This document shows, piece by piece, positions 30,668 to 40,844 of a DNA stretch of 64,000 bases. The DNA lies in the NCBI GenBank assembly GCA_015059715.1, contig SUZV01000001.1, forward strand, positions 180,948 to 244,947. Reading direction: 5' to 3'. The stretch comes from Rikenellaceae bacterium. GTDB taxonomy: Bacteria; Bacteroidota; Bacteroidia; Bacteroidales; Rikenellaceae. The notes under the pieces are model-generated. The model saw only the letters and a program-made list of their open reading frames with translations. It was not told where the DNA came from and ran no database searches. A program made the translations under genes and the position numbers. Within the stretch, counting starts at the first letter, position 1, and the number at the start of each line of letters is the position of its first letter.

Positions 30668-32581
30668 ATGAAACGAACAATTATAGACCTCTTCGAGGAG
30701 TCGGTATCGAAGTATGGGAATAAGGAGTTTCTTCTTGAGAAACACAATGGTAAGTTTGAGCCTACAACATACGCACAGACAAAAAGCCGAGCACTAAATA
30801 TCGGTGCAGGATTGGCCGCCTTAGGTATCGAGTATGGTGACCGAGTGTCGATACTCGCCGAGGGGTGTAACAACTGGATTATCTCGGAGTTGGGACTGCT
30901 ATACGCTGGAGCTATCAGCGTACCACTATCTATAAAGCTTGAGGAGGCCAACGACCTGAGGTTTCGCCTTAAACACTCCGATGCAAAGCTTATATTTGTG
31001 TCGAAGCAACAGCTGCGCAAGGTGCGTAATATCATCGCAGAGCTTCCCGAGGTCAAACATATCGTCGTGTGGGGCGATGTTGAGGTCCCACTTGAGGGTT
31101 GCGAGATGCCACTTACGGAGCTTGAGGCTCAGGGTGCGGAATACCTTAAGGAGCACAGCGAGGAGTTCTTGGCTATAGGCAAGCGACTCAAGAATGATGA
31201 TATTGCCACCATAACCTACACCTCGGGAACTACGGCAGACCCTAAGGGTGTGGTGCTTACACATCGCAACTATACGGCAAATGTCGAGCAGGCACTCTCG
31301 GTTGTGACGATACCTTCAACTTGGCGCACACTCATCATCTTGCCGTTGGACCACTGCTTTGCTCACGTCGTAGGCTTCTACATTATGATTGCTTGCGGAG
31401 CGTCGGTAGCTACTACCGAGGTGGGCCGCACACCTATGGAGACGCTGAAGAATATACCTATAAATATCAAGGAGGTACGTCCTCACTTCCTGCTCTCGGT
31501 ACCTGCGTTGGCTAAGAACTTCCGCAAAAATATCGAGACTACGATTCGTAAGCGCGGCAAGGCCACTGAGCGGCTCTTTAGCCTCGCGCTTAAGACCTCG
31601 TATGCCTATCAGGCCGATGGATACTCCAAGGGTAAGGGGTGGCGCGTGTTGCTCAAGCCATTAGTGGCCCTCTTCGACAAGGTGCTATACTCGAAGGTGC
31701 GTGAGGCCTTTGGTGGAGATTTGCAGTTCTTTATCGGTGGTGGCGCACTCCTCGACAGCGAGCTGCAACGATTCTTCTATGCCATTGGTATCCCAATGTT
31801 CCAGGGCTATGGTCTCTCGGAGGCTACGCCCGTCATCTCGACTAACGCCCCATCGCAGGGCAACCATCGCTTCGGCTCCTCGGGACGCTTGGTTAAGCCT
31901 CTCGACATCAAGATTCTTGACGAGGATGGTCGCCAGATGGCCGCAGGCGAGAGGGGCGAGATTGTCATTCGTGGCGAGAATGTGATGGCTGGATATTGGA
32001 AGAATCCAGAGTCTACGGCAGATACAGTACGCGATGGTTGGCTCTATACGGGCGATATGGGATATATTTCCGAGGATAACTTCCTCTACGTCTTGGGACG
32101 TTTTAAGAGTCTGCTTATATCGAGCGATGGCGAGAAGTATAGCCCCGAGGGTATGGAGGAGGCTATCGTAGATAAGTCGCCATATATTGACCAGACAATC
32201 GTATATAACAACCAGTCGCCATATACTATAGCCTTGGTGGTGGCCTCTAAGGAGAACCTTAATCGTCAGCTTGACAAGGAGGGCCTTGCAGGTGATGCTC
32301 GCTATAAGCGCGCAGCGGAGATTGTCGGTGGCGAGGTTGCCAAGTATCGCAGTGGTGGTGAATATGCCAACGAGTTCCCCGATAGATGGGTACCTGCGGT
32401 CATCGCCCTTGCCGACGAGGCCTTTACCGAGCAGAATGGCCTGGTTAATAGTACTATGAAGGTTGTGCGCAACAAGGTCGAAAAACACTTTGCCGAGGCC
32501 ATAGCCCACGCCTACACCCCCGAGGGCAAGGCTATTGACAACGCACGTAATATTGCGGCCTTAAAGCGCATTTTAGGATAG
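30668..32581 (+). CDS. Long-chain fatty-acid--CoA ligase (AMP-binding)
   Basis: YTSGTTADPKGVVLTHRN, GYGLSEATPVIS, GWLYTGDMGYI motifs. Confidence 0.9.
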   Translation: MKRTIIDLFEESVSKYGNKEFLLEKHNGKFEPTTYAQTKSRALNIGAGLAALGIEYGDRVSILAEGCNNWIISELGLLYAGAISVPLSIKLEEANDLRFRLKHSDAKLIFVSKQQLRKVRNIIAELPEVKHIVVWGDVEVPLEGCEMPLTELEAQGAEYLKEHSEEFLAIGKRLKNDDIATITYTSGTTADPKGVVLTHRNYTANVEQALSVVTIPSTWRTLIILPLDHCFAHVVGFYIMIACGASVATTEVGRTPMETLKNIPINIKEVRPHFLLSVPALAKNFRKNIETTIRKRGKATERLFSLALKTSYAYQADGYSKGKGWRVLLKPLVALFDKVLYSKVREAFGGDLQFFIGGGALLDSELQRFFYAIGIPMFQGYGLSEATPVISTNAPSQGNHRFGSSGRLVKPLDIKILDEDGRQMAAGERGEIVIRGENVMAGYWKNPESTADTVRDGWLYTGDMGYISEDNFLYVLGRFKSLLISSDGEKYSPEGMEEAIVDKSPYIDQTIVYNNQSPYTIALVVASKENLNRQLDKEGLAGDARYKRAAEIVGGEVAKYRSGGEYANEFPDRWVPAVIALADEAFTEQNGLVNSTMKVVRNKVEKHFAEAIAHAYTPEGKAIDNARNIAALKRILG

Positions 32582-32628
32582 ACTCGAAGTCGAGGGGATA
32601 CCCTCATGGTCTTGCAGTGCGTCCCCGT

Positions 32629-33225
32629 CTAAAAAAGTTCCAACTGCTCTGGAGAGGAGTTGAACGTTAGGCGATGGTGTTCTGTAAGACCATAGTCGCG
32701 TATTGCTATGCGGTGTTCGCGCGTAGGATACCCCTTGTTCTTGCTCCATCCGTATGCTGGAAACTTCTCGGCAAGGCCTATCATATATTCGTCGCGGTGT
32801 GTCTTGGCAAGCACCGAGGCTGCTGCGATATTGGCATACTTGCCATCGCCCTTGACTATCGTGCGCCAAGGGATATCTAAGTCGGTATGGAAGCGATTTC
32901 CGTCTATAACGAGGTACTCTGGCTGTGGAGATAAGCCTTTGACCGCCAAGTTCATACCCTCGATTGAGGCGTTTAGGATATTTATCTTATCTATGCGCTC
33001 GGCATCGATAGCCACCACTTGCCACGCTATCGCCTCGCGCTCGATGATGCTACGAAGTTCGTTGCGGCGACGCTCGCTCATCTGCTTCGAGTCATTGAGC
33101 AGCGGATGGTAAAAGTCGCGAGGCAGTATCACCGCAGCAGCAAATACTGGACCTGCGAGGCATCCACGCCCCGCCTCATCGCACCCAGCCTCCAAGAGCT
33201 GGTGTTGATAGCAGTTCTCCAACAT
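32629..33225 (-). CDS. rnhB: Ribonuclease HII
   Basis: AGCDEAGRGCLAGPVFAAAVIL signature. Confidence 0.95.
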   Translation of the reverse strand: MLENCYQHQLLEAGCDEAGRGCLAGPVFAAAVILPRDFYHPLLNDSKQMSERRRNELRSIIEREAIAWQVVAIDAERIDKINILNASIEGMNLAVKGLSPQPEYLVIDGNRFHTDLDIPWRTIVKGDGKYANIAAASVLAKTHRDEYMIGLAEKFPAYGWSKNKGYPTREHRIAIRDYGLTEHHRLTFNSSPEQLELF

Positions 33226-33227
33226 AG

Positions 33228-34697
33228 CTACTCGCCTTTAACCTCACGCTGACGGCACTCGTTGTCGGGAGTGAAGCCCTCCTTGCCAAACGAGCGGATA
33301 TATCGCAACATAGCGTCGCGCACCGTAACGTCAGAGTCTCTAAACTGACGTGCAACGATTGTAGAGTCTATATAGTTGTCAGCTATATAGTTACACACTG
33401 CTACGCGGTATGTGCCTGGCTCAAGCTCAAAGCGTACATCGAGTGCGTCGGGTTCGTTTGCAGGTTCGTCTGAGAGGAGTATGGTGTATGGGATGTCGCT
33501 ACGGAAGTAGGGGTAGTGCGACTCCTTGTCTGGTGCGTCGGGCGAGCCGTTGTTATACTTGGCAAGGATAAAGTCACGCATCTGCTCTGTGGTGAGCTCT
33601 CCGATGTATATTGTCGAGACAAAGGGGTCATTGTTGAGGATGTCGGCACGCTTGATGTCGCCCTCCTTAAACTCATCGAGCCTGATGCCACCATAGTGGT
33701 AGAAGGTTACCTCGGGGACAAAGCCTCCATCGTAGGGATAGCTTGCCAATGAGGCGATGGTGAAGTTCGAGACACCCTCCTTTGTCGCTGGCCTTGTCGC
33801 AACGCCCTCAACGGTGTTAAGCTCTGGGTCGCTGGCCTTAAGCTCGGCGATACGCTCCACCATAGCCTTGTCGGGCTCAAAATCCGAGGTCTTGAGCTGC
33901 TCGTACTCAACCCCTACAATGTTACCATCCCGCACCTCGATATCGGCTACTGTAGCATAGCGTAGATTCTTATTATTCTGTGACATGTATACGCCGTTAA
34001 GCTCGCTACTGACCACATCGTGGCTATGGCCCCCAGCTATCCAGTCGTATGCCGTACCGCGCTCGACAAGGCGCGTGTCGTTCTCCTTGCCCATATGCGA
34101 GAGAAGCACTATAAAATCGCACTTCGAGGCCACCTCGTCACACACGGCATAGGCGGTATCGACATCGGACGTGAAGGTGTAGTTTCGATACGAGCTCTTG
34201 CCCCCTAAAGGTCTGCCACCACCATCCGTATCGACAACGCCCACAAAGCCTATATCTACGCCACAGCGCGACACTACGGTATAGGGCAGAGGGTCTATTG
34301 CGCCGTTTATGGCCTCGACATTTGCGCACACCACCTGATATTCGGCGGCTGTGAGCATCGCATCAAGAGCCTCAGAACCCTTGTCAAACTCATGGTTTCC
34401 GAGCGTTACAACATCGTATCCCATCTGGTTCATAATCTCGACAAGGGGTACACCAGGCTTAGTAGCATCGTCGATATAGGCATTACCCGTAACCCTGTCA
34501 CCAGAGTCTACAAGGAGCACCTCGCCACGCTGCTTATACTCCTTAACGAGTGTAGCAAAGCGAGGTATGGCATCGATAGAGGCGTGGATATCGTTTGTCG
34601 AGATGATATATATATGCTGACTATCTGTTGTAGCCACTTGGCCGCACGACACTATGAGTGTAGCCGCTAATGTGAAAAAAAATAGAAGTTTTCGCAT
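33228..34697 (-). CDS. 5'-nucleotidase/2',3'-cyclic phosphodiesterase lipoprotein (UshA-like)
   Basis: Lipobox IVSC; STNDIHASID, VDSGDRVTG, LGNHEFDKG, GGHSHD; C-terminal 5'-nucleotidase domain. Confidence 0.88.
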   Translation of the reverse strand: MRKLLFFFTLAATLIVSCGQVATTDSQHIYIISTNDIHASIDAIPRFATLVKEYKQRGEVLLVDSGDRVTGNAYIDDATKPGVPLVEIMNQMGYDVVTLGNHEFDKGSEALDAMLTAAEYQVVCANVEAINGAIDPLPYTVVSRCGVDIGFVGVVDTDGGGRPLGGKSSYRNYTFTSDVDTAYAVCDEVASKCDFIVLLSHMGKENDTRLVERGTAYDWIAGGHSHDVVSSELNGVYMSQNNKNLRYATVADIEVRDGNIVGVEYEQLKTSDFEPDKAMVERIAELKASDPELNTVEGVATRPATKEGVSNFTIASLASYPYDGGFVPEVTFYHYGGIRLDEFKEGDIKRADILNNDPFVSTIYIGELTTEQMRDFILAKYNNGSPDAPDKESHYPYFRSDIPYTILLSDEPANEPDALDVRFELEPGTYRVAVCNYIADNYIDSTIVARQFRDSDVTVRDAMLRYIRSFGKEGFTPDNECRQREVKGE

Positions 34698-34775
34698 AAC
34701 TTATTAAGTTTAATCGTTACAAATTTACAAAAAATTACTATCTTTACACACTATTAATTAAAAAATGCTCAACAA

Positions 34776-36446
34776 ATGGCAGCGACAGTATCACTTCGAC
34801 TCCTAAACAACGCCTCTACGATAGAGGTCGAGATGGGCACCACACTGATGGATGTGCTCAACAAAATAGAGTTGGACAACCCCTATCCTGTACTTGCCGC
34901 AAGGGTGAATAATAGATATAAGGAGCTTGGCTACCACATCTACAAGCCTGTGGAGGTAGAGTTCTTCGATATGCGCCATTTCGAGGGCTACCGCGTATAC
35001 CAGCGCACGCTATCCTTCGTTATGCAGTGTGCTTCTTATGAGCTCTTTCCAGAGCGTAAGTTGCGCATACGCCACACCTTGGGCAACGGATTCTATGCCG
35101 AGTTTGATGACCGTAAATCGCTCAGCGCGGAGGATGCTTCGCTCCTCAAGCTACGTATGGAGGATATCGTGGCGCGTGATTTGCCCATTAGGCGTGTCAA
35201 GCGTTTAGCCTCGGAGGTAGCCGAAGAGTATCGCAAGTACGACTTCGATGACCGTCTTGAGCTTCTAAATACCCGTCCCCAGCTATACCGCACGGTAAAC
35301 TACTTGGGCGATATGCCTGGCTACTTCTATGGAGCATTGGCCCCCTCGTCGGGCTACGTTGCGCACTTCGACCTTAGGCCGTACTACAACGGCTTCTATG
35401 TGGCACTGCCAGCACGTACCAATCCCGAGCAGGTGACGACAGCGATACATCACGACAAGATGTTCGACATCTTCCATGAGTATCAGCAGTGGATAGATAT
35501 CATGGGAGTGCCCACAGTGGGCGATCTAAACCGCCGCGTGATGGAGGGCGACAGCTCGGAGCTTATCAAGATTGCCGAGGCCTTCCACGAGAATAAGATT
35601 GCAGCCATTGCGCGCTCAATAGCCGAGGCCAATAGTGAGCGAGGTGTGCGTATGGCACTAATCTCGGGGCCCTCGTCGAGCGGTAAGACAACCTTCTCGA
35701 AGCGTCTTGGTGTGCAGCTACGAGTCCTCGGCCTTGACCCTGTACTTATCGCCTTGGATGACTACTTTGTTGACCGCGACAAGACCCCTTTAGACGAGAA
35801 TGGCAAGCCAGACTTCGAGGCTCTGGAGGCTATTGACCTCGGCACGCTCAACGAGCATCTACGCCTCCTTGCCGAGGGTAAGAGCGTAGAGATTCCGCGC
35901 TACGACTTTATATCGGGTCGTAGGCAGTGGCACGAAAAACCGCTACAGCTGTCCGACCGTTCCATACTCATTATAGAGGGTATTCACGCCCTTAACCCCA
36001 ACCTCACGCCAGGCATTGCCGATGGCCAGAAGTTCAAGATATATATATCGTGCTTCACATCTGTCGCCATGGATAACTTCTCGCGCATACCGACGACAGA
36101 TAACCGCCTGCTGCGCCGCACCATTCGCGACAACGCAACACGTGGCAACGACGCTCTCAGGACGCTGACGATGTGGCCCGATGTGCGCAGAGGCGAGGAG
36201 AGACATATCTTCCCCTATCAGGAGAATGCCAACGTGATGTTTAACTCGTCGCTCTTCTACGAGATTTCGGTGCTTAGGGCTATAGCCGAGCCTGTGCTCC
36301 GCGAGGTGCCCGACACCTCCCCCGAGTATGCCGAGGCGCAGCGCATGCTTAAGTTCCTGGACAACTTCGTGCCCATCGCCCCCGACGAGATACCTCCAAC
36401 CTCGCTGCTTAGGGAGTTTATCGGTGGCAGCTCGTTTAAATACTAA
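34776..36446 (+). CDS. Nucleoside kinase (TGS domain plus uridine kinase-like)
   Basis: N-terminal TGS/ThrRS-like region, Walker A SGPSSSGKTTFSKRL, uridine-kinase-like C-terminus. Confidence 0.88.
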   Translation: MAATVSLRLLNNASTIEVEMGTTLMDVLNKIELDNPYPVLAARVNNRYKELGYHIYKPVEVEFFDMRHFEGYRVYQRTLSFVMQCASYELFPERKLRIRHTLGNGFYAEFDDRKSLSAEDASLLKLRMEDIVARDLPIRRVKRLASEVAEEYRKYDFDDRLELLNTRPQLYRTVNYLGDMPGYFYGALAPSSGYVAHFDLRPYYNGFYVALPARTNPEQVTTAIHHDKMFDIFHEYQQWIDIMGVPTVGDLNRRVMEGDSSELIKIAEAFHENKIAAIARSIAEANSERGVRMALISGPSSSGKTTFSKRLGVQLRVLGLDPVLIALDDYFVDRDKTPLDENGKPDFEALEAIDLGTLNEHLRLLAEGKSVEIPRYDFISGRRQWHEKPLQLSDRSILIIEGIHALNPNLTPGIADGQKFKIYISCFTSVAMDNFSRIPTTDNRLLRRTIRDNATRGNDALRTLTMWPDVRRGEERHIFPYQENANVMFNSSLFYEISVLRAIAEPVLREVPDTSPEYAEAQRMLKFLDNFVPIAPDEIPPTSLLREFIGGSSFKY

Positions 36447-36527
36447 AGACTAAGTTACAGACTCGATAAGGGCTCTGCCCACAATATAACAATGTTAAAC
36501 CAAAACAACTAATAATTTTAAGAACTA

Positions 36528-39362
36528 ATGAAAACCTTTGACAGCTTTGTAGACCGCCATACAGGTCTAAACTCTAAGGACGATTTGCAGCAGATGCTCG
36601 CAACCATTGGCGTAGACTCTGTTGAGGAGCTTTTGCAGCAGGTTATACCACAGAATATACGCCTTAAGAGGGAGCTTGACCTCCCTGAGGCTATGAGCGA
36701 GTATGAGTATGCCGCACATATTGCAGCATTGGCAGCCAAGAACCGCACTCTGCGCTCGTTTATCGGTATGGGCTATTACCCCAATGCCGTACCTGCCGTA
36801 GTGTCACGCAACGTATTTGAGAACCCTGCGTGGTACACCTCATACACACCCTATCAGGCTGAGATATCTCAGGGTCGCCTTGAGGCACTGCTCAACTACC
36901 AGACCGCCATCCTCTCGCTTACAGGTATGGAGGTGGCAAACTGCTCGCTCCTCGATGAGGCTACAGCAACAGCCGAGGCTATGCTTATGATGTACTCACT
37001 CCGCTCACGCGATGCCGTTAAGCAGGGTCGCAACCAGCTCTTCGTCGATGAGAATATCTTCCCACACACTCTCGATGTATTGATTACACGCTCCGAGCCC
37101 TTCGGCATCGAGATTATCCGCGATGACTTCTCGTCGTATGAGTTTAGCGGTAAGGAGTTTGGTGCTATCGTTCAGTTCCCAGCGGCTAATGGCGAGGTGC
37201 GCGACTACGCTGCCTTTGCAGCTAAGTGTCACGAGGCTGGCGTGTTGATTACGGCCGTTGCCGACCTTCTGTCGTTGGCACTCCTTAAGTCACCAGCAGA
37301 GTGGGGTGCCGATATCGCCGTAGGTACTACACAGCGTCTTGGCTGCCCAATGGGTATGGGTGGTCCAAGTGCAGGATATATGGCAACACGCGATGCCTAC
37401 AAACGCCAGATGCCTGGCCGCATCATCGGTGTGTCGGTAGACCGTCTTGGCAATAGAGCACTGCGTATGTCGTTGCAGATGCGCGAGCAGCACATCAAGC
37501 GCGAGAAGGCTACATCGAACATATGTACCGCACAGGCACTTATGGCCTCGATGGTGGGCTTCTACTGTATTTATAACGGCAAGGAGGGCTTGCAGCGCGC
37601 TGCACTCAATGCCCACACCGCAGCTGTAACCGTAAAGGAGGCCTTGGAGGCTATGGGATACAAGGTGCGTACCCAGGCCCTCTTCGATACCCTTGAGGTC
37701 GAGGCCGAGGCATCGGTAATTCAGGATATAGCCCTCGCTCGCGAGATTAATATGTACTATCCTACGGATGACTGCGTGCGTATGTCATTCGACGAGGTGA
37801 CCACCGATGCCGAGATTCAGAGCGTCGTGGATATCTTCGCTGAGGCACGTGGCAAGAAGGCCAAGAGCGTTAAGCGTGTAGAAAAGGCCGTTATCGCTGA
37901 GGAGGTAGTGCGCCAGAGCGAGTTCTTCGCCGAGAAGATATTCAACGCCTACCGCACCGAGACAGAGATGATGCGTTATATCAAGCGTCTTGAGCTCCGC
38001 GATATCTCGCTTATGAACTCGATGATATCACTCGGCTCTTGCACAATGAAGCTCAACGCAGCACAGCTTATGCAGCCACTATCATTGGCAGGCTTCCAGA
38101 ATATACACCCATTTGCTCCAGCTGACCAGACCGAGGGTTACCGCGAGCTTATCACCAACCTTGAGGGATACCTTGCAACCATCACAGGCTTTGCTGGTTG
38201 TACGCTCCAGCCAAACTCAGGTGCCGCAGGCGAGTACACAGGCTTGATGATTATCCGCGCATATCACCAGAGCCGTGGCCAGGGATATCGTAACATCATC
38301 CTCATCCCATCATCGGCACACGGAACTAATCCAGCCTCGGCAGCTATGGCAGGTATGAAGATTGTCATCGTCGCCTGTGACCAGAATGGTAACATCGACG
38401 TTGATGACCTTAAGAAGAAGGCCGAGGAGCATGCATCGGAGCTCTGCGGCTTGATGGTTACCTACCCATCGACACACGGCGTATTCGAGAGCCGTATCCG
38501 CGATATCGTGGATGCTGTACACGATGCTGGTGGCCAGGTATATATGGATGGTGCTAATATGAATGCACAGGTAGGTCTTACAAATCCAGGATATATCGGT
38601 GCAGACGTATGTCACCTCAACCTCCACAAGACCTTCGCAATGCCTCATGGCGGTGGTGGTCCTGGCGTAGGTCCAGTGTGCGTTGCTGAACACCTTGTTA
38701 AGTTCTTGCCAACACACTCACTTATGGAGACTGGTGGCGAGGAGGGTATCACCGCAGTATCGTCATCTCCTTGGGGCTCGGCAATGCTCTTGCCTATCAC
38801 CTACGGATATATCCGTATGCTCGGCTTCGAGGGCTTGCGCCGCTCAACAGAGCTCGCTATCGTAAATGCTAACTATATGTCGTCGGCACTTAAGGGCGAG
38901 TATAAGACATACTACTCAGGTGAGACTGGCCGCGTAGGTCACGAGATGATTCTCGACCTTACACGCTTCAAGCACGACTATAACATCGACTGTGGTGATA
39001 TTGCACACCGCCTTATGGACTATGGCTATCACGCACCTACGCTCTCATTCCCTGTACACGAGACCCTTATGGTTGAGCCTACCGAGAGTGAGTCTAAGGC
39101 CGAGATGGACCGCTTCATCGAGTCGCTTATCCAGATTAAGCGCGAGTGCGAGGCCGCCGCAGCTTCGGGCAATGCCGATAACGTTGTTGTGAACGCTCCA
39201 CATACAGCACGTGAGCTTGCTGGCGAGTGGTCACACCCATACTCGCGTCAGGAGGCTGCCTTCCCATTGGAGTGGGTTGCTGAGGGTAAGTTCTTCCCCT
39301 ATGTGACAAAGATTGACAATGGCTACGGTGACCGTAACCTTGTATGCCGTTGCATGGAGTAG
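36528..39362 (+). CDS. gcvP: Glycine dehydrogenase (aminomethyl-transferring), P protein
   Basis: 944 aa; YYPNAVPAVVSRNVFENPAWYTSYTPYQAEISQGRLEALLNYQ; PLP site VCHLNLHKTFAMPHGGGGPGVGP. Confidence 0.97.
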   Translation: MKTFDSFVDRHTGLNSKDDLQQMLATIGVDSVEELLQQVIPQNIRLKRELDLPEAMSEYEYAAHIAALAAKNRTLRSFIGMGYYPNAVPAVVSRNVFENPAWYTSYTPYQAEISQGRLEALLNYQTAILSLTGMEVANCSLLDEATATAEAMLMMYSLRSRDAVKQGRNQLFVDENIFPHTLDVLITRSEPFGIEIIRDDFSSYEFSGKEFGAIVQFPAANGEVRDYAAFAAKCHEAGVLITAVADLLSLALLKSPAEWGADIAVGTTQRLGCPMGMGGPSAGYMATRDAYKRQMPGRIIGVSVDRLGNRALRMSLQMREQHIKREKATSNICTAQALMASMVGFYCIYNGKEGLQRAALNAHTAAVTVKEALEAMGYKVRTQALFDTLEVEAEASVIQDIALAREINMYYPTDDCVRMSFDEVTTDAEIQSVVDIFAEARGKKAKSVKRVEKAVIAEEVVRQSEFFAEKIFNAYRTETEMMRYIKRLELRDISLMNSMISLGSCTMKLNAAQLMQPLSLAGFQNIHPFAPADQTEGYRELITNLEGYLATITGFAGCTLQPNSGAAGEYTGLMIIRAYHQSRGQGYRNIILIPSSAHGTNPASAAMAGMKIVIVACDQNGNIDVDDLKKKAEEHASELCGLMVTYPSTHGVFESRIRDIVDAVHDAGGQVYMDGANMNAQVGLTNPGYIGADVCHLNLHKTFAMPHGGGGPGVGPVCVAEHLVKFLPTHSLMETGGEEGITAVSSSPWGSAMLLPITYGYIRMLGFEGLRRSTELAIVNANYMSSALKGEYKTYYSGETGRVGHEMILDLTRFKHDYNIDCGDIAHRLMDYGYHAPTLSFPVHETLMVEPTESESKAEMDRFIESLIQIKRECEAAAASGNADNVVVNAPHTARELAGEWSHPYSRQEAAFPLEWVAEGKFFPYVTKIDNGYGDRNLVCRCME

Positions 39363-39387
39363 TTGACCTAAAGCGTTAAATATTCAG

Positions 39388-39420
39388 GAGGGGTGACTAA
39401 TGAGTGTATAGCCACCCCTC
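39388..39420 (+). terminator. Rho-independent terminator after gcvP
   Basis: GAGGGGTG ... CACCCCTC followed by GTTTT. Confidence 0.75.
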
Positions 39421-39444
39421 GTTTTATCAAAGCCAAAGTAAAAT

Positions 39445-40191
39445 ATGAAGAAGATACTAACCCTTTTTAGCCTCGTTATAGTCTCTCTCGTGACGCTCCA
39501 CGCCCAGGAGGTAGAGTTTACCGCCGACCGCCCAGGAAGCTCTACTGGTCCAGCTACGGTGGCAATGGGGGTGATACAGCTTGAGCAGGGTATGCAGTAC
39601 GATGGTGATTCGAGCTATGGAACCTTTACCTTCAGCAATACACTGCTGCGCTATGGCCTTTTCGAGGGTATGGAGTTGCGCCTTGGTAGCGATGCCCTTA
39701 TTCACCATATGTCGAATGGCTGGCAGGCGGCCTTTGCAGGTGTCAACGTAGGTACAAAGATTCGTTGCTTCGAGGGTCGCGGAGCTATCCCTGCCATCTC
39801 GGTTCTTGCCGACTTTGCGATACCTGGCACTGCGAGCCGAGGCTTTGGTAGCGAGCACCTTGCTCCTGCACTCTACCTGCTCTTCGAGAATGGCGTAAAC
39901 GACTGGCTGAGCATAGGATATAATGTCGGAGCTGAGTGGGATGGCGCGAACCCAGCACCACAGACCTTCGTAGCACTCTGTCTGGGGTTTGCACCTACCG
40001 AGCGTTTGGGCTGCTTTGCCGAGAGCTATAACTACTTCTCGCGCCAGGGTAATAGCTACTGCATAGATTTTGGCCTTAACTATATGGTTGGTCGCAAGCT
40101 TCAGCTCGATATCGCTGCCAACTTGGACCTTCTCTCTCCTCGTCACTGCTGGGCGATAAGCTTTGGTGTGGCGTGGCAGATAAACAAATAG
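39445..40191 (+). CDS. Predicted outer membrane beta-barrel (transporter-like)
   Basis: Signal peptide ending ...HAQ, amphipathic strands, 'FTADRPGSSTGPATVAMGVIQLEQGMQY'; resembles the phenol-degradation meta-pathway/OM transporter family. Confidence 0.6.
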   Translation: MKKILTLFSLVIVSLVTLHAQEVEFTADRPGSSTGPATVAMGVIQLEQGMQYDGDSSYGTFTFSNTLLRYGLFEGMELRLGSDALIHHMSNGWQAAFAGVNVGTKIRCFEGRGAIPAISVLADFAIPGTASRGFGSEHLAPALYLLFENGVNDWLSIGYNVGAEWDGANPAPQTFVALCLGFAPTERLGCFAESYNYFSRQGNSYCIDFGLNYMVGRKLQLDIAANLDLLSPRHCWAISFGVAWQINK

Positions 40192-40285
40192 TGTGAATTT
40201 AGACCTATACGGCTAAAACTTAGAGGTTTAACGGCCGTAAGATTGAGTAAAATTACTTATAGATAGAAATTTTTACACTTTTCAG

Positions 40286-40316
40286 GTTGTTATTTATAAT
40301 TTTTTCACTATCTTTG
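40286..40316 (+). promoter_or_regulatory. Bacteroidetes-type promoter of the CAU tRNA (GTTG-N19-TATCTTTG)
   Basis: GTTG at 40286-40289, 19-nt spacer, TATCTTTG at 40309-40316. Confidence 0.8.
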
Positions 40317-40339
40317 CATCCACAAAACGTGAAAACGTT

Positions 40340-40413
<74 letters not shown>

Positions 40414-40680
40414 CACCGCATGAGGGCTGACTATTTAGTCGGCCCTCTTTTTTGTTGTCTATATCGTTCCTTCGGGTGTCCCACGCTCTATTCGCCGCAA
40501 TGTGAAACAAAGCTTTTATAAAAAAGCATACGACCTTTTCGTTAGACCCTATTTCAGAGTCGGACAGAGCGGATTTTTAAGAAGTATTTGATTGACAAAG
40601 TATTAGGTTGTTTGAGTTCGGAGCAATTTGATGCCAAAATACGCTTAAACCTTTATTTTACGAAGATTATACTCTTCTTA

Positions 40681-40698
40681 TGTAGTCTTCTATGTAGC
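40681..40698 (+). repeat. TGTAGTCTTCTATGTAG dispersed repeat, copy 1
   Basis: Same 17-mer at 40681, 45825 and 63589; two TGTAG half-units at 12-bp spacing. Confidence 0.85.
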
Positions 40699-40805
40699 CT
40701 AAATTAAGACTAATTAAGTGAAGACACTTATACCTCTTATTTCAATTTTGATAAAAAAATATCATCGAAGGAGCGTATTTCAAGAAAATGTTTTACCTTT
40801 GCGTC

Positions 40806-40819
40806 TGACATTAGTGTCA
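40806..40819. promoter_or_regulatory. Candidate TetR-family operator TGACATTAGTGTCA
   Basis: Perfect 5-4-5 palindrome just 3' of a TACCTTTG -7-like element (40794-40801) and 26 bp upstream of the activase ATG. Confidence 0.5.
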
Positions 40820-40844
40820 AACACATAAGAAAAATCTCGGAAAT

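Noticed and set aside
31685-32509. 274-aa minus-strand ORF
   Set aside because: Antisense to the AMP-binding ligase; shadow ORF from codon bias.
34676-34690. T8 homopolymer in the 5'-nucleotidase signal peptide as a phase-variation tract
   Set aside because: Short run within a Phe-rich signal sequence; no supporting evidence of variability from one sequence.
36447-36527. Glycine riboswitch upstream of gcvP
   Set aside because: Only about 80 bp lies between genes and no aptamer-like structure was recognised.
39457-40146. 229-aa minus-strand ORF
   Set aside because: Antisense to the outer membrane barrel gene; no recognisable domain.
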